A stretch of DNA of 61,381 nt, taken from NCBI RefSeq assembly GCF_900103195.1, contig NZ_FMWU01000035.1:1-61381 (forward strand), in the 5' to 3' direction. The position numbers were made by a program, and so were the translations under genes. Numbering within the stretch: position 1 is the first letter of the stretch; each line of letters begins with the position of its first letter. Shown here piece by piece: positions 17,501-25,933 of this stretch. Source of the stretch: Methylobacterium sp. UNC378MF. Lineage in GTDB: Bacteria > Pseudomonadota > Alphaproteobacteria > Rhizobiales > Beijerinckiaceae. The notes below the pieces were generated by a model. That model saw only the letters and a program-made list of their open reading frames with translations, made no database searches and was not told where the DNA came from.

Positions 17501-18171
17501 AAGGCCGAGAAGGCGTTCCAGAGGCGAGACTCGCGGGTCTTGCCCGTCTCGGCCCCCGCCTTCTGAGAGGCTGGCCGCAGCCACGCTCCAGGCAGGTCGA
17601 ACAGGACGCTGTCGTTCGTGACCCAGTATTGCGGCTCTACCGTGAGTTTGATGCTCTTGAAGCTTTCGAGCCCGAGCAAATGGGCAAGCGGGAATTTCAT
17701 GTCCGATGCGGCGAGCAACGACGTCTTGCCGACCGCGGGGGGACCCATCACCACGTACCAGGGCAATGTATAAAGTGTTTGCCGTCCGCGTTCTTCGCCG
17801 GTCCACTTGGTGCGGATGGTCTTCACGGCGTTGCGGAAGCTCTGCCGCATCGCTTCGATTTCAAGCTCCACGGGATCTTGCACCACCGGCTTCTCGGGGC
17901 CCGGCGGCTTCAGTCCCCGGGTCCGCCAGCGCACGAACACAACGCCGATCAGCCAGCAGATGAAGACGATGAGCAACGCGATGACCCGGTGTGAGGTCGC
18001 CGCAAAGGGCTTGTAGCCGTTGATGTCGAGACTCTCGCCGCCGAACCAGATGGCGGCCATGAGGGCGAGAGCGATCAGGGCGGAGGCGCCAAAAGCCGAC
18101 GCGACCCAGTTCCACAGGAGCGCGGCCGTGTTGGCCACGATCTGGGCAGGTGAATATCCAGAAGAAAGCAT
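14533..18171 (-). CDS. tssM: T6SS membrane-complex protein TssM (IcmF)
   Basis: TssM spans the inner membrane and contacts TssJ, TssL and the baseplate. The 1212-aa protein has two N-terminal TM helices (about 18-45 and 63-83), then a cytoplasmic NTPase-like domain with an intact Walker A (GPPAVGKTSLL). A third TM helix near residue 470 (GMAAAVALITLGFYLFEAYC) precedes the large periplasmic region with IcmF-related and DUF1215/TssM C-terminal segments. Length is normal. It lies 24 bp after tagO and overlaps tssA by 4 bp. Confidence 0.96.
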   Translation of the reverse strand: MLSSGYSPAQIVANTAALLWNWVASAFGASALIALALMAAIWFGGESLDINGYKPFAATSHRVIALLIVFICWLIGVVFVRWRTRGLKPPGPEKPVVQDPVELEIEAMRQSFRNAVKTIRTKWTGEERGRQTLYTLPWYVVMGPPAVGKTSLLAASDMKFPLAHLLGLESFKSIKLTVEPQYWVTNDSVLFDLPGAWLRPASQKAGAETGKTRESRLWNAFSALLTEHRPRRPINGVILVLDICELMRTTEEERGNLAASIHGRLVEMSEALGTRFTIHMVVNKIDHLLGFRDYFQQFSKLDRLAPFGFSFDVYDELHADAWRDTFATDFAAFMERVNDDLIDRLYAQRDLTARKNIYMFTRQLSAAGVVLQHFLVDCLQADRFSTPPLVRGLYFTTTKQEGVPFNALLARISRDYALPAPVMPAYSGLSQPYFLARLFADAIFTEAGLAGDNKIVERRKMIAVNSTGMAAAVALITLGFYLFEAYCDNAARAASVVARTRDFVTLPQGVDASGEVALLRPAMDAIRDATTVFPDWRTKYHLLDYVALYQGHRIGPAVEKVYATLLAERFLPALAAQVKDRIIALGRDDVTRDEDERLNLLRVYLLMGDKAKRDALDARPDAKGAPSKLGTRAIETWFSERWQGAYQGQGQVQDSLNGHLAHALEVSDVTVALHQPVIDAARADFAKVDRTQRILRRLERIAEMQHPVPVSFRKEIGPAFDLIFDQGSSTPLQGRDIQIPFLYTKKGFHEFFVPQNEQISAIVVEDAWVIGERDTIAYSPEDLAAFRDGVLKRYVSTYIGVWDQAVNVLDITAMRNLDHAIAVLENVTGPANGIGRLLMLIKANSVVYEPKTTELRKDQPIKALDNTITPFDPNEAEGLRIVRRFDPLARIVTATGTGRPYMEEIVAKVGAVETYLREIRAGEASSKPLALERARERATLQGTTDPISDLEKVGVNQPLPLNRIIEKLAAQSWKVVLEAARLDLQAVWQGEVYRSFSVSLANKYPFRKNTQEEVTLDEFQTFFGPQGTFDRFFTNYLANFVDFSTHKSKIIDRQSIEIRPEFLSELDKLRQIRAIYFDAKGAPSLRYQVEPLSLSNTAGAAILNIEGQLVPYRHGPAQTYTILWPNASTTRNNASSLTVTGRSNGAISHSGVWSSFRLIDAARVTDVRGPADPVEMVFSVNGVNALYAIRALAPVNPFREQPLMHLRVPETL

Positions 18172-18195
18172 GGCGGGCTCTGGTTGAAGTCGAAA

Positions 18196-18993
18196 CTACC
18201 AGTGGCAGGCGCGGCGAAGTGGACGCAGCGCTTCGGTAAGCTGTCCCGCCTCGAACAGGTAGGTCTGCGGACCGTCGGGATAGTCGATTTGGATCGCGAG
18301 GCGTCGAGAGTTGATCAAAGATTTGATGAGATCGATACTCTCGAGGCCTCTGCCGGCGAGGATGACGTCGCCGTTCTCGTAATCCCGCCAGTGGAGATTG
18401 AGGGTCACACCCCGGTCGGTCGTCAGTGCGAACTTGGTGCGGGCGTGGCCGACCGGCTTGGGGAGAAGAATATAGAAGGCGGTGATGTCGTCCTCGCAGG
18501 CGAGCATGATCACTGAACGCTGGTCGAGCGTGCCCCGCCCGAGCGGAGACGCCCCGTCTCCCTCACGGAGCGTCAGGAAGACATCCGCTGTCTCGGCCGT
18601 CCAGGCACGCTGGTCAGCGGGGAGGTCTGCCGACTGGCCCGCCCTGCCGGTCAGGATGCCCTCGAAGGTCGCCGGCTCTATGAAGGCGGCGCTGCGCCAG
18701 GGCCGGATACGAACCAGGGCACCGGCCACTCCATCGGGTCGGCCACGCTCCTGGTCGAGGCCGAGTTCTCGAAGCGGACTCGGCTTACGGATGACCTTGG
18801 CCGTCTCGGGCGGCGGCGTTTCCGCAGCGCTATCTTCGACGGGAGTCTTGAACAACGCATCGAAGCAGAGGAGACGTCCCACCCTGTCGCGGGTAGCCCG
18901 ACAGGCGTCGATTTCCGGCAGCGTGGGCGTCCCGGCCCAAGCGGGCGCGATGGCGAAGACCACCAGGGCGATCATGCGTCCAGCGGTTTTCAT
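18196..18993 (-). CDS. tagO: T6SS-associated protein TagO/VasI
   Basis: The start at 18993 overlaps the vasH stop and gives a signal peptide (MKTAGRMIALVVFAIAPAWA). The mature protein opens with the VasI/TagO signature (IDACRATRDRVGRLLCFDAL). The C-terminal part (ADVFLTLREGD, SVIMLACEDDITAFYILLPK, VTLNLHWRDYENGDVIL) matches the family as I know it. The 265-aa periplasmic protein is an accessory of unknown mechanism commonly encoded beside tssM and tssA. Confidence 0.85.
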   Translation of the reverse strand: MKTAGRMIALVVFAIAPAWAGTPTLPEIDACRATRDRVGRLLCFDALFKTPVEDSAAETPPPETAKVIRKPSPLRELGLDQERGRPDGVAGALVRIRPWRSAAFIEPATFEGILTGRAGQSADLPADQRAWTAETADVFLTLREGDGASPLGRGTLDQRSVIMLACEDDITAFYILLPKPVGHARTKFALTTDRGVTLNLHWRDYENGDVILAGRGLESIDLIKSLINSRRLAIQIDYPDGPQTYLFEAGQLTEALRPLRRACHW

Positions 18994-20513
18994 GCGTTCT
19001 CTCCCGCTTCTGGCCCATCGAGGCCGAGCTTCCGCATCTTGTTGGATAGGGTGCGCAGCGGGATGCCGAGATCCTCGGCGGCGAGACGGCGCGATCCCCG
19101 GCGCTGTTCGAGCGCGCGCGTGATCAATGAGGCTTCGAATCGGTCGCACGCTTTCGGCAGCGCAAAGCCGGAAACCCCAAGCTCCGGCGACTTCGCCGCG
19201 GCCACCAGAGCGAGATCCTCGGCTTCGATCATCGCGCGCTCGCCGGACAGGAGCACCGCGCGCTCCACGATGGCCTGAAGCTCCCGCACGTTGCCTGGAT
19301 AAGCGTAGCCAGCCAGCAGGGCCTCGGCGGTCGGCGCGAAGACTTTCGCGTCCCCGAACTGGGCGCTGCTGGTTGCCAGGAAATGATGGGCGAGCAGCAT
19401 GATGTCGCCGTTCCGCTCTCGCAGCGGCGGGCTGACGATGCGGATTTGCGCGATCCGGAAGAACAGATCACTGCGAAATCGCCCGTCGGCGGCCATGTGA
19501 GGCAGGTCTGCATGGGTCGCGGCCACAAGGCGGATGTCGGCGCTCTCCTCCCGGTCGGCCCCAACCGGCCGATACCGCCGCTCCTGAAGCACCCGCAGAA
19601 GCTTGGCCTGGAGTGCCGGCGCCATGTCGCCGATCTCGTCGAGGAACAGCGTACCTCCGCGCGCAGCAGCGATCAGTCCAGTGCGGGCTGCCTGCGCTCC
19701 CGTGAAGGCGCCCTTGACGTGGCCGAACAACTCGTCCTCGACGAGATTCTCCGGCAGGGAGGCCATGTTCAGGGCGACGAAAGGATGATCCTTACGGTTT
19801 GAGAGCTCGTGCAATTCCCTCGCGATGAGTTCCTTTCCGGTGCCGGTCTCGCCGAGTATCAGCACCGAAATATCTCGACTCGCGACGCGGGCGATCTGCT
19901 CGCGCAACCGTTGCATCGGTGGAGAGACGCCGATCAGCCGCCTCTCCATATTGCCCCTCGCATGCCCTGCGGTGTCCCGGCCGGGCTCCGCCTTGAGGCG
20001 GCGCGACGCGGCATCCAGGCAGTCGAGGCGGAGGGTGCGCTCCATCCCCGCTCCGGCAAAGGCCATGAAGCGGTCGAGCAGCACCAAGCTCGCCGGTGGC
20101 ACGACCCGCTCCTCCTGCAGCAAAAGCAAGGCGGTGACGGACCAGGCTCCGGTTCCGATCCGCCCGGGGATGGCGAGCACCCGCCCCGCCGCGACGCCGA
20201 ACAGCGTCTCCCGCAAGGCGTCAGCGCCTTCCCCCGGACCCAGTATCGCCGCCTGAGTGATCCGCAGAAGCCCGGAGATCGCACATGCCGCGCCGGGCAG
20301 CGGTCCGAGCGGAAACGCCTGTCCTTCGAGCAGGGCCGGCACGCTCGCCAGGCACACAAAGGCATTGCCGATCTGGTTCGGGCCGTAGAGGTACCCGCTC
20401 TCCACGTCGGCGAGGATAGCGAGGCCGCGCAGAACGGCTTTACGCATCGCATCGAGATTTTCCGCGGCGGCGACCTCGCGGCAGAGGTCGAGGAGGCGGC
20501 CGGTCAGCTCCAT
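18990..20513 (-). CDS. vasH: Sigma-54-dependent T6SS activator VasH
   Basis: A bacterial enhancer-binding protein that opens RpoN promoters. The 507-aa protein has an N-terminal GAF-like sensory domain (about 5-160), then AAA+ ATPase with Walker A GETGTGKE and the sigma-54 contact motif GAFTGA. It ends with a Fis-type helix-turn-helix (RGSRRLAAEDLGIPLRTLSN). The start at 20513, 10 bp after clpV, is preferred over an upstream in-frame ATG inside clpV. In Vibrio cholerae VasH drives hcp operons. Here a consensus -24/-12 promoter with three palindromes lies before hcp, the likely target. I found no good -24/-12 site before tssB. Confidence 0.92.
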   Translation of the reverse strand: MELTGRLLDLCREVAAAENLDAMRKAVLRGLAILADVESGYLYGPNQIGNAFVCLASVPALLEGQAFPLGPLPGAACAISGLLRITQAAILGPGEGADALRETLFGVAAGRVLAIPGRIGTGAWSVTALLLLQEERVVPPASLVLLDRFMAFAGAGMERTLRLDCLDAASRRLKAEPGRDTAGHARGNMERRLIGVSPPMQRLREQIARVASRDISVLILGETGTGKELIARELHELSNRKDHPFVALNMASLPENLVEDELFGHVKGAFTGAQAARTGLIAAARGGTLFLDEIGDMAPALQAKLLRVLQERRYRPVGADREESADIRLVAATHADLPHMAADGRFRSDLFFRIAQIRIVSPPLRERNGDIMLLAHHFLATSSAQFGDAKVFAPTAEALLAGYAYPGNVRELQAIVERAVLLSGERAMIEAEDLALVAAAKSPELGVSGFALPKACDRFEASLITRALEQRRGSRRLAAEDLGIPLRTLSNKMRKLGLDGPEAGENA

Positions 20514-20523
20514 CGGCCGACCC

Positions 20524-23163
20524 TCATGGCGCAACGACCGTCTCGAAGGCGAAACGGAATCCGTCGCCCTCACCGATGTCGACCGTGGCGGAGACGAGAA
20601 CGACATGATCCAGTCCGGCCTGGAGGATGGCTCGGGAGATTTCCGGCAGCAGCCGGCGTTGGATCACCTGATCGACGAGGCGGGCACCGCTCGTCGCCGC
20701 CAGACATTGCCGACGCATGTGGGCCTCGGCTTCCGCACCGACATGCAGCACGACCCCCTGGCGCGCCCGCAGGATCTCGCCGAGCTCGGCAAGCTTGGCC
20801 GAAACGATCTCGCCCATCGCCTCCTCGGACAGCGGCAGGTAGACGAGGGGCTGCATGCGCGCGAGAAGCGCCGGCTTGAAATGCTCGGCCAATCGTGGGC
20901 GGATCCGTTCAAGGATTTCAGGGACGCGCACGCCCTGTCCCGTCTGCGCAGCGAGCTGGCTGATTTCTTCCGCCGCGAGGTTCGATGTAAGGAAGAAGGC
21001 GACGTTACGGCAATCGATCGCTCGACCTTCGCCGTCGTTCAGCTCCCCTTTATCGAAAGCTTGATAGAATAGATTGAGGACGTTGATATCCGCCTTTTCG
21101 ACCTCATCGAGAAGCACGACGGAATACGGCGTCTTGCGGATCGCCTCGGTCAGCACGCCGCCCTCACCGTACCCGACATAACCGGGCGGCGAGCCGATCA
21201 AGCGCGAGAGCGTGTGACGCTCCTGATACTCGGTCATGTTGATCGTGGTCAGAAATCGCTCGGAACCGAACAGCAGCCGGGCCACCTGCACAGCCGTCTC
21301 GGTCTTGCCCACGCCGGAGGGGCCGACCAGCAGGAACACCCCAATCGGGCGCCCAGCTTTGTGGAGGTCGAGCCGTGCGGTCTGCAGTTGTTCCACGATC
21401 AGGTCGATCGCGTGATCCTGCCCGCGGATCGCGTCCTTGATGCGCCGTCCGAGAGTCGTCAGTCGGAAGGCCTCGTCCTGGGTCATGGCCGCGACGGGGA
21501 CGCCGGTCCAATCGGAGACGACCGAAGCGACTTCATCGACTCCCACTTCCAGCGCAACCAGGGGCTCGGTCTCGCGCACGCGCGCGAATTCCGCCCGCAG
21601 CCGCTCCATCGCGGTCCGTGTCTCCGCCGTCGCCTGCGCGGAACGAAGCGCGACGAGTTCTCCGGCCAGCCGCCTCTGGACGTCGTGCTCTCCGGAGAGG
21701 CGGTCGATCTGTGCCGCGATCGCGATGCGGCGCTCCTCGATCTGGCTCAGTCGCTCACCGAACTTGCCGGATGGATGGCCGGCATCGATGTCACGGTTCA
21801 GCGCCTCAGCCTCGTGAGCGAGCATCAGCTCCTCGCGGCGCAGCACGTCGATGCGATGGGGAACGCCGGAGGCACTCGCCTTGACTCGCGCGCAGGCGGT
21901 ATCGAGCAGATCGATCGCTTTGTCCGGGAGCTGGCGCCCGCTGATATAGCGCGCAGAGAGCGCTGCCGCCGCGGCCACGCCGGCGCTGGATATGAAGACG
22001 CCATGGGCCCTCTCGTAGGCGGGAACGAGACCGCCGAGGATGATGCGCGCCTGCTCGATTCCGGGCTCGGCGAGCTGCACGAGCTGGAACCGGCGGACGA
22101 GGGCGGGATCCTTCTCGAAGTATTTCTTGTATTCGGACCACGTGGTCGCCGCGATGGCGCGAATCTCGCCCCGCGCCAAAGCGGGCTTCAGAAGGTTGGC
22201 TCCGTCCGAGCCGCCCTGCGGGCCACCCGCGCCGATGAGCGTGTGAGCCTCGTCGATGAACACGATCATCGGCCGGTCGGCGGCCTTCACGTCATCGAGC
22301 ACCGCCTTCAACCGTCGCTCGAACTCCCCCTTGACCGAGGCGCCCGCTTGAAGCGCACCGAGATCGAGGCCGTAGAGGGACGCTCCGACGAGGAAGTCAG
22401 GCACGTCGCCCTGAACGATCCGCAGAGCCAACCCCTCCACGACCGCCGTCTTACCGACACCGGCCTCTCCGACGCAGAGCGGATTGTTCTTGCGCCTCCG
22501 GGCCAGGATCTCGATGATCTGGCGGATCTCATCGTCTCGGCAGAAGACCGGGTCGATCCGCCCTTGGCGAGCCGCCTCGGTGAAGTCGTGGCCGTAGCGT
22601 CCGAGTGCGGTGCCAGCATCTTGCACGTGCCCCGGTACTTGGGGCGCGGCGGCCGCCTTGGTGATCGCCGGCGTTTCCACCGAGCCCTTCACGATCTCGT
22701 CGAACTGCCCGCGGATATGGGAGAGAGGTAGTTGCTCCAGACGCAGGCCGTAATCGAAATGGGCGTAGCGCCCGAGATCGGACAGGAGAGCCAGCAGGAT
22801 TGCGCCGGAGCGGATCTGCCCTTCCCCGAGGAGCACGGAGGCCACCATCCACGCGTCCTGCAACAACTCGCATACAAGCGTCGAGTAACGTGGGGATGCG
22901 CCGTCTCCCGTGCGAAACCGTGCGAACGCACCCTCGACCGCGTTCTTGATCCGGTCGGGATCGGCGTCGCAATGTTGGACGATCAGCCGGCAATCCGCTC
23001 CGGGTTGCGTCAGTAGCGGCACGAGGAGGTGTTCGACCGCGACTTCCCGGTGGCCGTGAGACACGCAGGCGACGGCTGCCGTCTGCAACGCCTCGTGGCA
23101 GACGGGGTTGAGGCGCTCGATGAGTCCCGGCATCAACTCGATGTCGCGCATGACGTCTCTCAC
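20524..23163 (-). CDS. clpV: T6SS sheath-recycling ATPase TssH (ClpV)
   Basis: ClpV disassembles contracted TssB/TssC sheaths. The 879-aa protein has a Clp-N repeat domain (1-150), a first AAA+ module with Walker A GEAGVGKT, the ClpV middle coiled region (about 420-540) and a second AAA+ module with Walker A GPSGVGKT and Walker B VVLLDEVEKA. The length is typical of ClpV rather than ClpB because the middle domain is short. It overlaps tssL by 4 bp. Confidence 0.96.
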   Translation of the reverse strand: MRDVMRDIELMPGLIERLNPVCHEALQTAAVACVSHGHREVAVEHLLVPLLTQPGADCRLIVQHCDADPDRIKNAVEGAFARFRTGDGASPRYSTLVCELLQDAWMVASVLLGEGQIRSGAILLALLSDLGRYAHFDYGLRLEQLPLSHIRGQFDEIVKGSVETPAITKAAAAPQVPGHVQDAGTALGRYGHDFTEAARQGRIDPVFCRDDEIRQIIEILARRRKNNPLCVGEAGVGKTAVVEGLALRIVQGDVPDFLVGASLYGLDLGALQAGASVKGEFERRLKAVLDDVKAADRPMIVFIDEAHTLIGAGGPQGGSDGANLLKPALARGEIRAIAATTWSEYKKYFEKDPALVRRFQLVQLAEPGIEQARIILGGLVPAYERAHGVFISSAGVAAAAALSARYISGRQLPDKAIDLLDTACARVKASASGVPHRIDVLRREELMLAHEAEALNRDIDAGHPSGKFGERLSQIEERRIAIAAQIDRLSGEHDVQRRLAGELVALRSAQATAETRTAMERLRAEFARVRETEPLVALEVGVDEVASVVSDWTGVPVAAMTQDEAFRLTTLGRRIKDAIRGQDHAIDLIVEQLQTARLDLHKAGRPIGVFLLVGPSGVGKTETAVQVARLLFGSERFLTTINMTEYQERHTLSRLIGSPPGYVGYGEGGVLTEAIRKTPYSVVLLDEVEKADINVLNLFYQAFDKGELNDGEGRAIDCRNVAFFLTSNLAAEEISQLAAQTGQGVRVPEILERIRPRLAEHFKPALLARMQPLVYLPLSEEAMGEIVSAKLAELGEILRARQGVVLHVGAEAEAHMRRQCLAATSGARLVDQVIQRRLLPEISRAILQAGLDHVVLVSATVDIGEGDGFRFAFETVVAP

Positions 23164-23990
23164 CGGCCGATGATCTGGTTGAGCTGTTCGAGGGAGCGCG
23201 TGGCTTCAGAGCGCGTCAGCAGGAAGAACGTCAGGTACAAGAGCACTGCCGTCGCGAAGGCCGCGATCACAACCAGGCTGATGGGTGTCTGCCACGCGAC
23301 TCGGTGTGCCTTCCGAACGATGCCCTCGGACTTGAAGAGCGACAGCGGCTCGGTGGGGCCGCGCTCCGTGCGGATGACGTCGTGCAGTTCCTTGATGACC
23401 GCCTCAAGCTGAACGCGGCCATTGTGCATGGCTCGGTAGCGGCCCTCGTAACCGAGATTGAGGCAGAGATAGAGGAACTCCAGGAGGTCGATGTACCGGT
23501 TCGGCTCGGTCATCAGCCGCGCGAGGATGACGAAGAACTTTTCGCCACCCCAAGTCTCATTGTGAAACGTCGCGAGCAGGCTGCGCTCCGACCAGTTGGT
23601 CTCGAGCCCCCAGGGACTGTTCATCACCGCCTCGTCGAAAGCCGAGCAGAGGCAGTAGCGGAGGGCGAGCACGCTCACACGGTCATAGCCGAGCCGGTGC
23701 AACTCAAGCTCGATCGACTCGATCTCGACGGTGGAGCGGCGATGCAGCGTGTCGACGTCGTCCAGATGGCCGAGCGTGGCAATGCGCAGCATCAGGGCAA
23801 TCAGGGCGGCACTGGCGTCGGTCACGCGGTTGAGGCTGCTGCCGCGGATCTCGAACGAGAACGGCCGCTGCGGCTCAACCTGTGGCACTGCGGTGAGATC
23901 CTGAGACCGCGCCGCGACGGCGTTCGGATCGGTATCGAAGAGCTCCCGCGCGTCGAATTCCGACGCGCGGGCGAGGGCGCGATCGGTCAT
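23160..23990 (-). CDS. tssL: T6SS inner-membrane protein TssL (DotU)
   Basis: TssL forms the membrane complex with TssM and TssJ. The 276-aa protein has the cytoplasmic hook domain (DRVSVLALRYCLCSAFDEAV, SLLATFHNETWGGEKFF, YLCLNLGYEGRYR) and a single C-terminal TM helix (about 235-258). There is no OmpA-like peptidoglycan-binding extension, so cell-wall anchoring must come from another protein. Start and stop overlap tssK and clpV by 4 bp each. Confidence 0.93.
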   Translation of the reverse strand: MTDRALARASEFDARELFDTDPNAVAARSQDLTAVPQVEPQRPFSFEIRGSSLNRVTDASAALIALMLRIATLGHLDDVDTLHRRSTVEIESIELELHRLGYDRVSVLALRYCLCSAFDEAVMNSPWGLETNWSERSLLATFHNETWGGEKFFVILARLMTEPNRYIDLLEFLYLCLNLGYEGRYRAMHNGRVQLEAVIKELHDVIRTERGPTEPLSLFKSEGIVRKAHRVAWQTPISLVVIAAFATAVLLYLTFFLLTRSEATRSLEQLNQIIGR

Positions 23991-25348
23991 GACAGCCTCC
24001 CGTCCGTTCGACCACGGATCGCCCAGAACTGCATCTCGAGGTCGGGGAAGTCGCCGGCGATATGAAACGCGAAGCCGCTGGATTTGAGCAGGTCCTTCCA
24101 GCCGACTGAATTATTATCAAGCATAAAATAAGTATATCCTGCGTGATAAGGGAGCTGTCTCGGCGCGGTCGGCATCGGTTGCAGGACGACACCTGGAAGA
24201 TGTGACTGAACCAGTTCCCGGATCTTTTCGATCGACGAGACCTTGACCTGCGAGGGAAACGTCTTGGCGAGCCGGTCGAGGGGAATGGCGGCGCGCACAG
24301 CGAGCACGAAAGCGCAGGTTCGGATCATGTCCGGATCCGTCAGAGGCGCAGTCAAGACCCCGAATTTGTGCCGGTGCAGGTCGAGGACGATCGCATTGGG
24401 CTCCAACATCGTGGTGAGCGAGCGCCGTAACGACCGGATCAAGGGGTCGAAGCAATGTTCCGGCATCTCGTGGTTGTATGGCGGCCAAGCCTCAGGCCGC
24501 CGCTGCTCATGGGTGAAGGTCGCCAACTCGCCGGCAGAAGAGGCGAAGACCTCGTAAAGTCGTTCAGGATGAACGCGCTTGATGGTGGATAGATGCCTGA
24601 ATACTGGCTGCCACCGGTTAATTGTCTGAAGAAGCAAGAACTCGGCGATCTCTGCGACGCCATTCTGGCTCAACGAGCCGAGTCGGCCCGCGATCTGCAA
24701 AGCGCGCTGGTGAAGCAGGCCGGTAAAATCGTCGAGGACACGGGTCAGCTGCGGGATCGCCTCGAGGCCGTAGCTCGTCGGCATGAAGGACGGGTCGAGG
24801 CGGATCGACCCATCCGATTGCTTCTCCTGCACCCGGCACACCGGGAGATAGGCGAAGGACGAGCGGTCCTCCCGCCCGAGCATCAGGCGCAAGTTGAGCT
24901 GCGTGACTTCGATCGAATAGGGCTCGGCGTCGTCGCTCGATACGTCGTTGGCATCCTGACCGGCGATCCGGTACCGGGCCCCCCTCGTGGTGGTCTCACC
25001 CGTCGGGATCTCGGGCAAACCGCTCACCACAAGGGGCGCGGCCAAGTAGACGACCTCGTTGACGACCGTCACAGCGGAAAGATCGAGGGCGCCAGGCGCC
25101 GGCGTCTCGCCCGGGATCTCGAACACCGTCCGATCCGGAAGGATTCCGCTCGCGCGCACGATGTCGATCTTGCCGTGAAGCAGAGTCTCCGTATTCAGTT
25201 CGATCTGCTCGAAGCCCACTTGGTAGGCGCTGAGAGCGTCGCCGCGCCGCCGGGCCACGTAATCGTGGTAGCGCTGCTGCTGCTGCAGATGCTGCGGCTT
25301 GATGAACAGGCCGTCCGACCACATCACGGCATTACGAAGAGACATCAT
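23987..25348 (-). CDS. tssK: T6SS baseplate protein TssK
   Basis: TssK trimers link the baseplate to the membrane complex. The 453-aa sequence has the conserved start VMWSDGLFIKPQHLQQQQRY and the core regions LLLQTINRWQPVFRHL and HPERLYEVFASSAGELATF. The C-terminal LPYHAGYTYFMLDN segment, which binds TssL/TssM in known systems, is present. Length is typical. Confidence 0.95.
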   Translation of the reverse strand: MMSLRNAVMWSDGLFIKPQHLQQQQRYHDYVARRRGDALSAYQVGFEQIELNTETLLHGKIDIVRASGILPDRTVFEIPGETPAPGALDLSAVTVVNEVVYLAAPLVVSGLPEIPTGETTTRGARYRIAGQDANDVSSDDAEPYSIEVTQLNLRLMLGREDRSSFAYLPVCRVQEKQSDGSIRLDPSFMPTSYGLEAIPQLTRVLDDFTGLLHQRALQIAGRLGSLSQNGVAEIAEFLLLQTINRWQPVFRHLSTIKRVHPERLYEVFASSAGELATFTHEQRRPEAWPPYNHEMPEHCFDPLIRSLRRSLTTMLEPNAIVLDLHRHKFGVLTAPLTDPDMIRTCAFVLAVRAAIPLDRLAKTFPSQVKVSSIEKIRELVQSHLPGVVLQPMPTAPRQLPYHAGYTYFMLDNNSVGWKDLLKSSGFAFHIAGDFPDLEMQFWAIRGRTDGRLS

Positions 25349-25381
25349 TTCCTCGATAGAAGCTGGCGCATAGCCTGCCGC

Positions 25382-25930
25382 TCAGCGATGCGTTTGGATC
25401 GCGACGTTTCGGCCTCGGATCGCGACGACGATCTTGTAAGTCTCACCTTTAGGCTTGATTGCATCCAGACTACGCCAGTTGATGTGATCGATATCCTTGT
25501 AACCGACAGCGACGCCGATATTCGACGTCTCCTCTTCGATTTCCCAATCCTCTATGACTTTAGAATTTCCAGGTTCGACTTGCTTTTCCTTATGGGTGAC
25601 ATAAGAAGTCCCGAGCGCGTCCTTGGGTGATGCCGAAAGGGTGGAGAAATCCAGAGTCCTGAGACGCGTGTCGTCGGAGAGCTGGAACAGCCAGACATCG
25701 ACCGGCGCCGCCTGCCCGAACGCGTTCTTGTTGGCATCCTCCTCGACATAGATGGCGATCGTCGCCTTCGAGGGCTGATCTTTCGGCGGCCCGATGGGCA
25801 TGTCGGGGTTCATCATAATCTGCCCTATTTTGGTCGCGCCCTGGATCGTCTGCAGCGGCGTGCAGGCGGCTAGGCAGCCGACGACAACGACGGAAAACAG
25901 GTGGGCGCGAGGCGGCATCACCCGTCTCAT
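25382..25930 (-). CDS. tssJ: T6SS outer-membrane lipoprotein TssJ
   Basis: A lipoprotein signal with lipobox LAAC (Cys near residue 22) precedes a transthyretin-like TssJ domain (KATIAIYVEEDANKNAFGQA, PVDVWLFQL, then KVIEDWEIEEETSNIGVAVG). TssJ anchors TssM to the outer membrane. The 182-aa protein lies 3 bp after tagH and 33 bp before tssK. ATG codons at residues 1 and 5 are both possible. Confidence 0.9.
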   Translation of the reverse strand: MRRVMPPRAHLFSVVVVGCLAACTPLQTIQGATKIGQIMMNPDMPIGPPKDQPSKATIAIYVEEDANKNAFGQAAPVDVWLFQLSDDTRLRTLDFSTLSASPKDALGTSYVTHKEKQVEPGNSKVIEDWEIEEETSNIGVAVGYKDIDHINWRSLDAIKPKGETYKIVVAIRGRNVAIQTHR

Positions 25931-25933
25931 GGT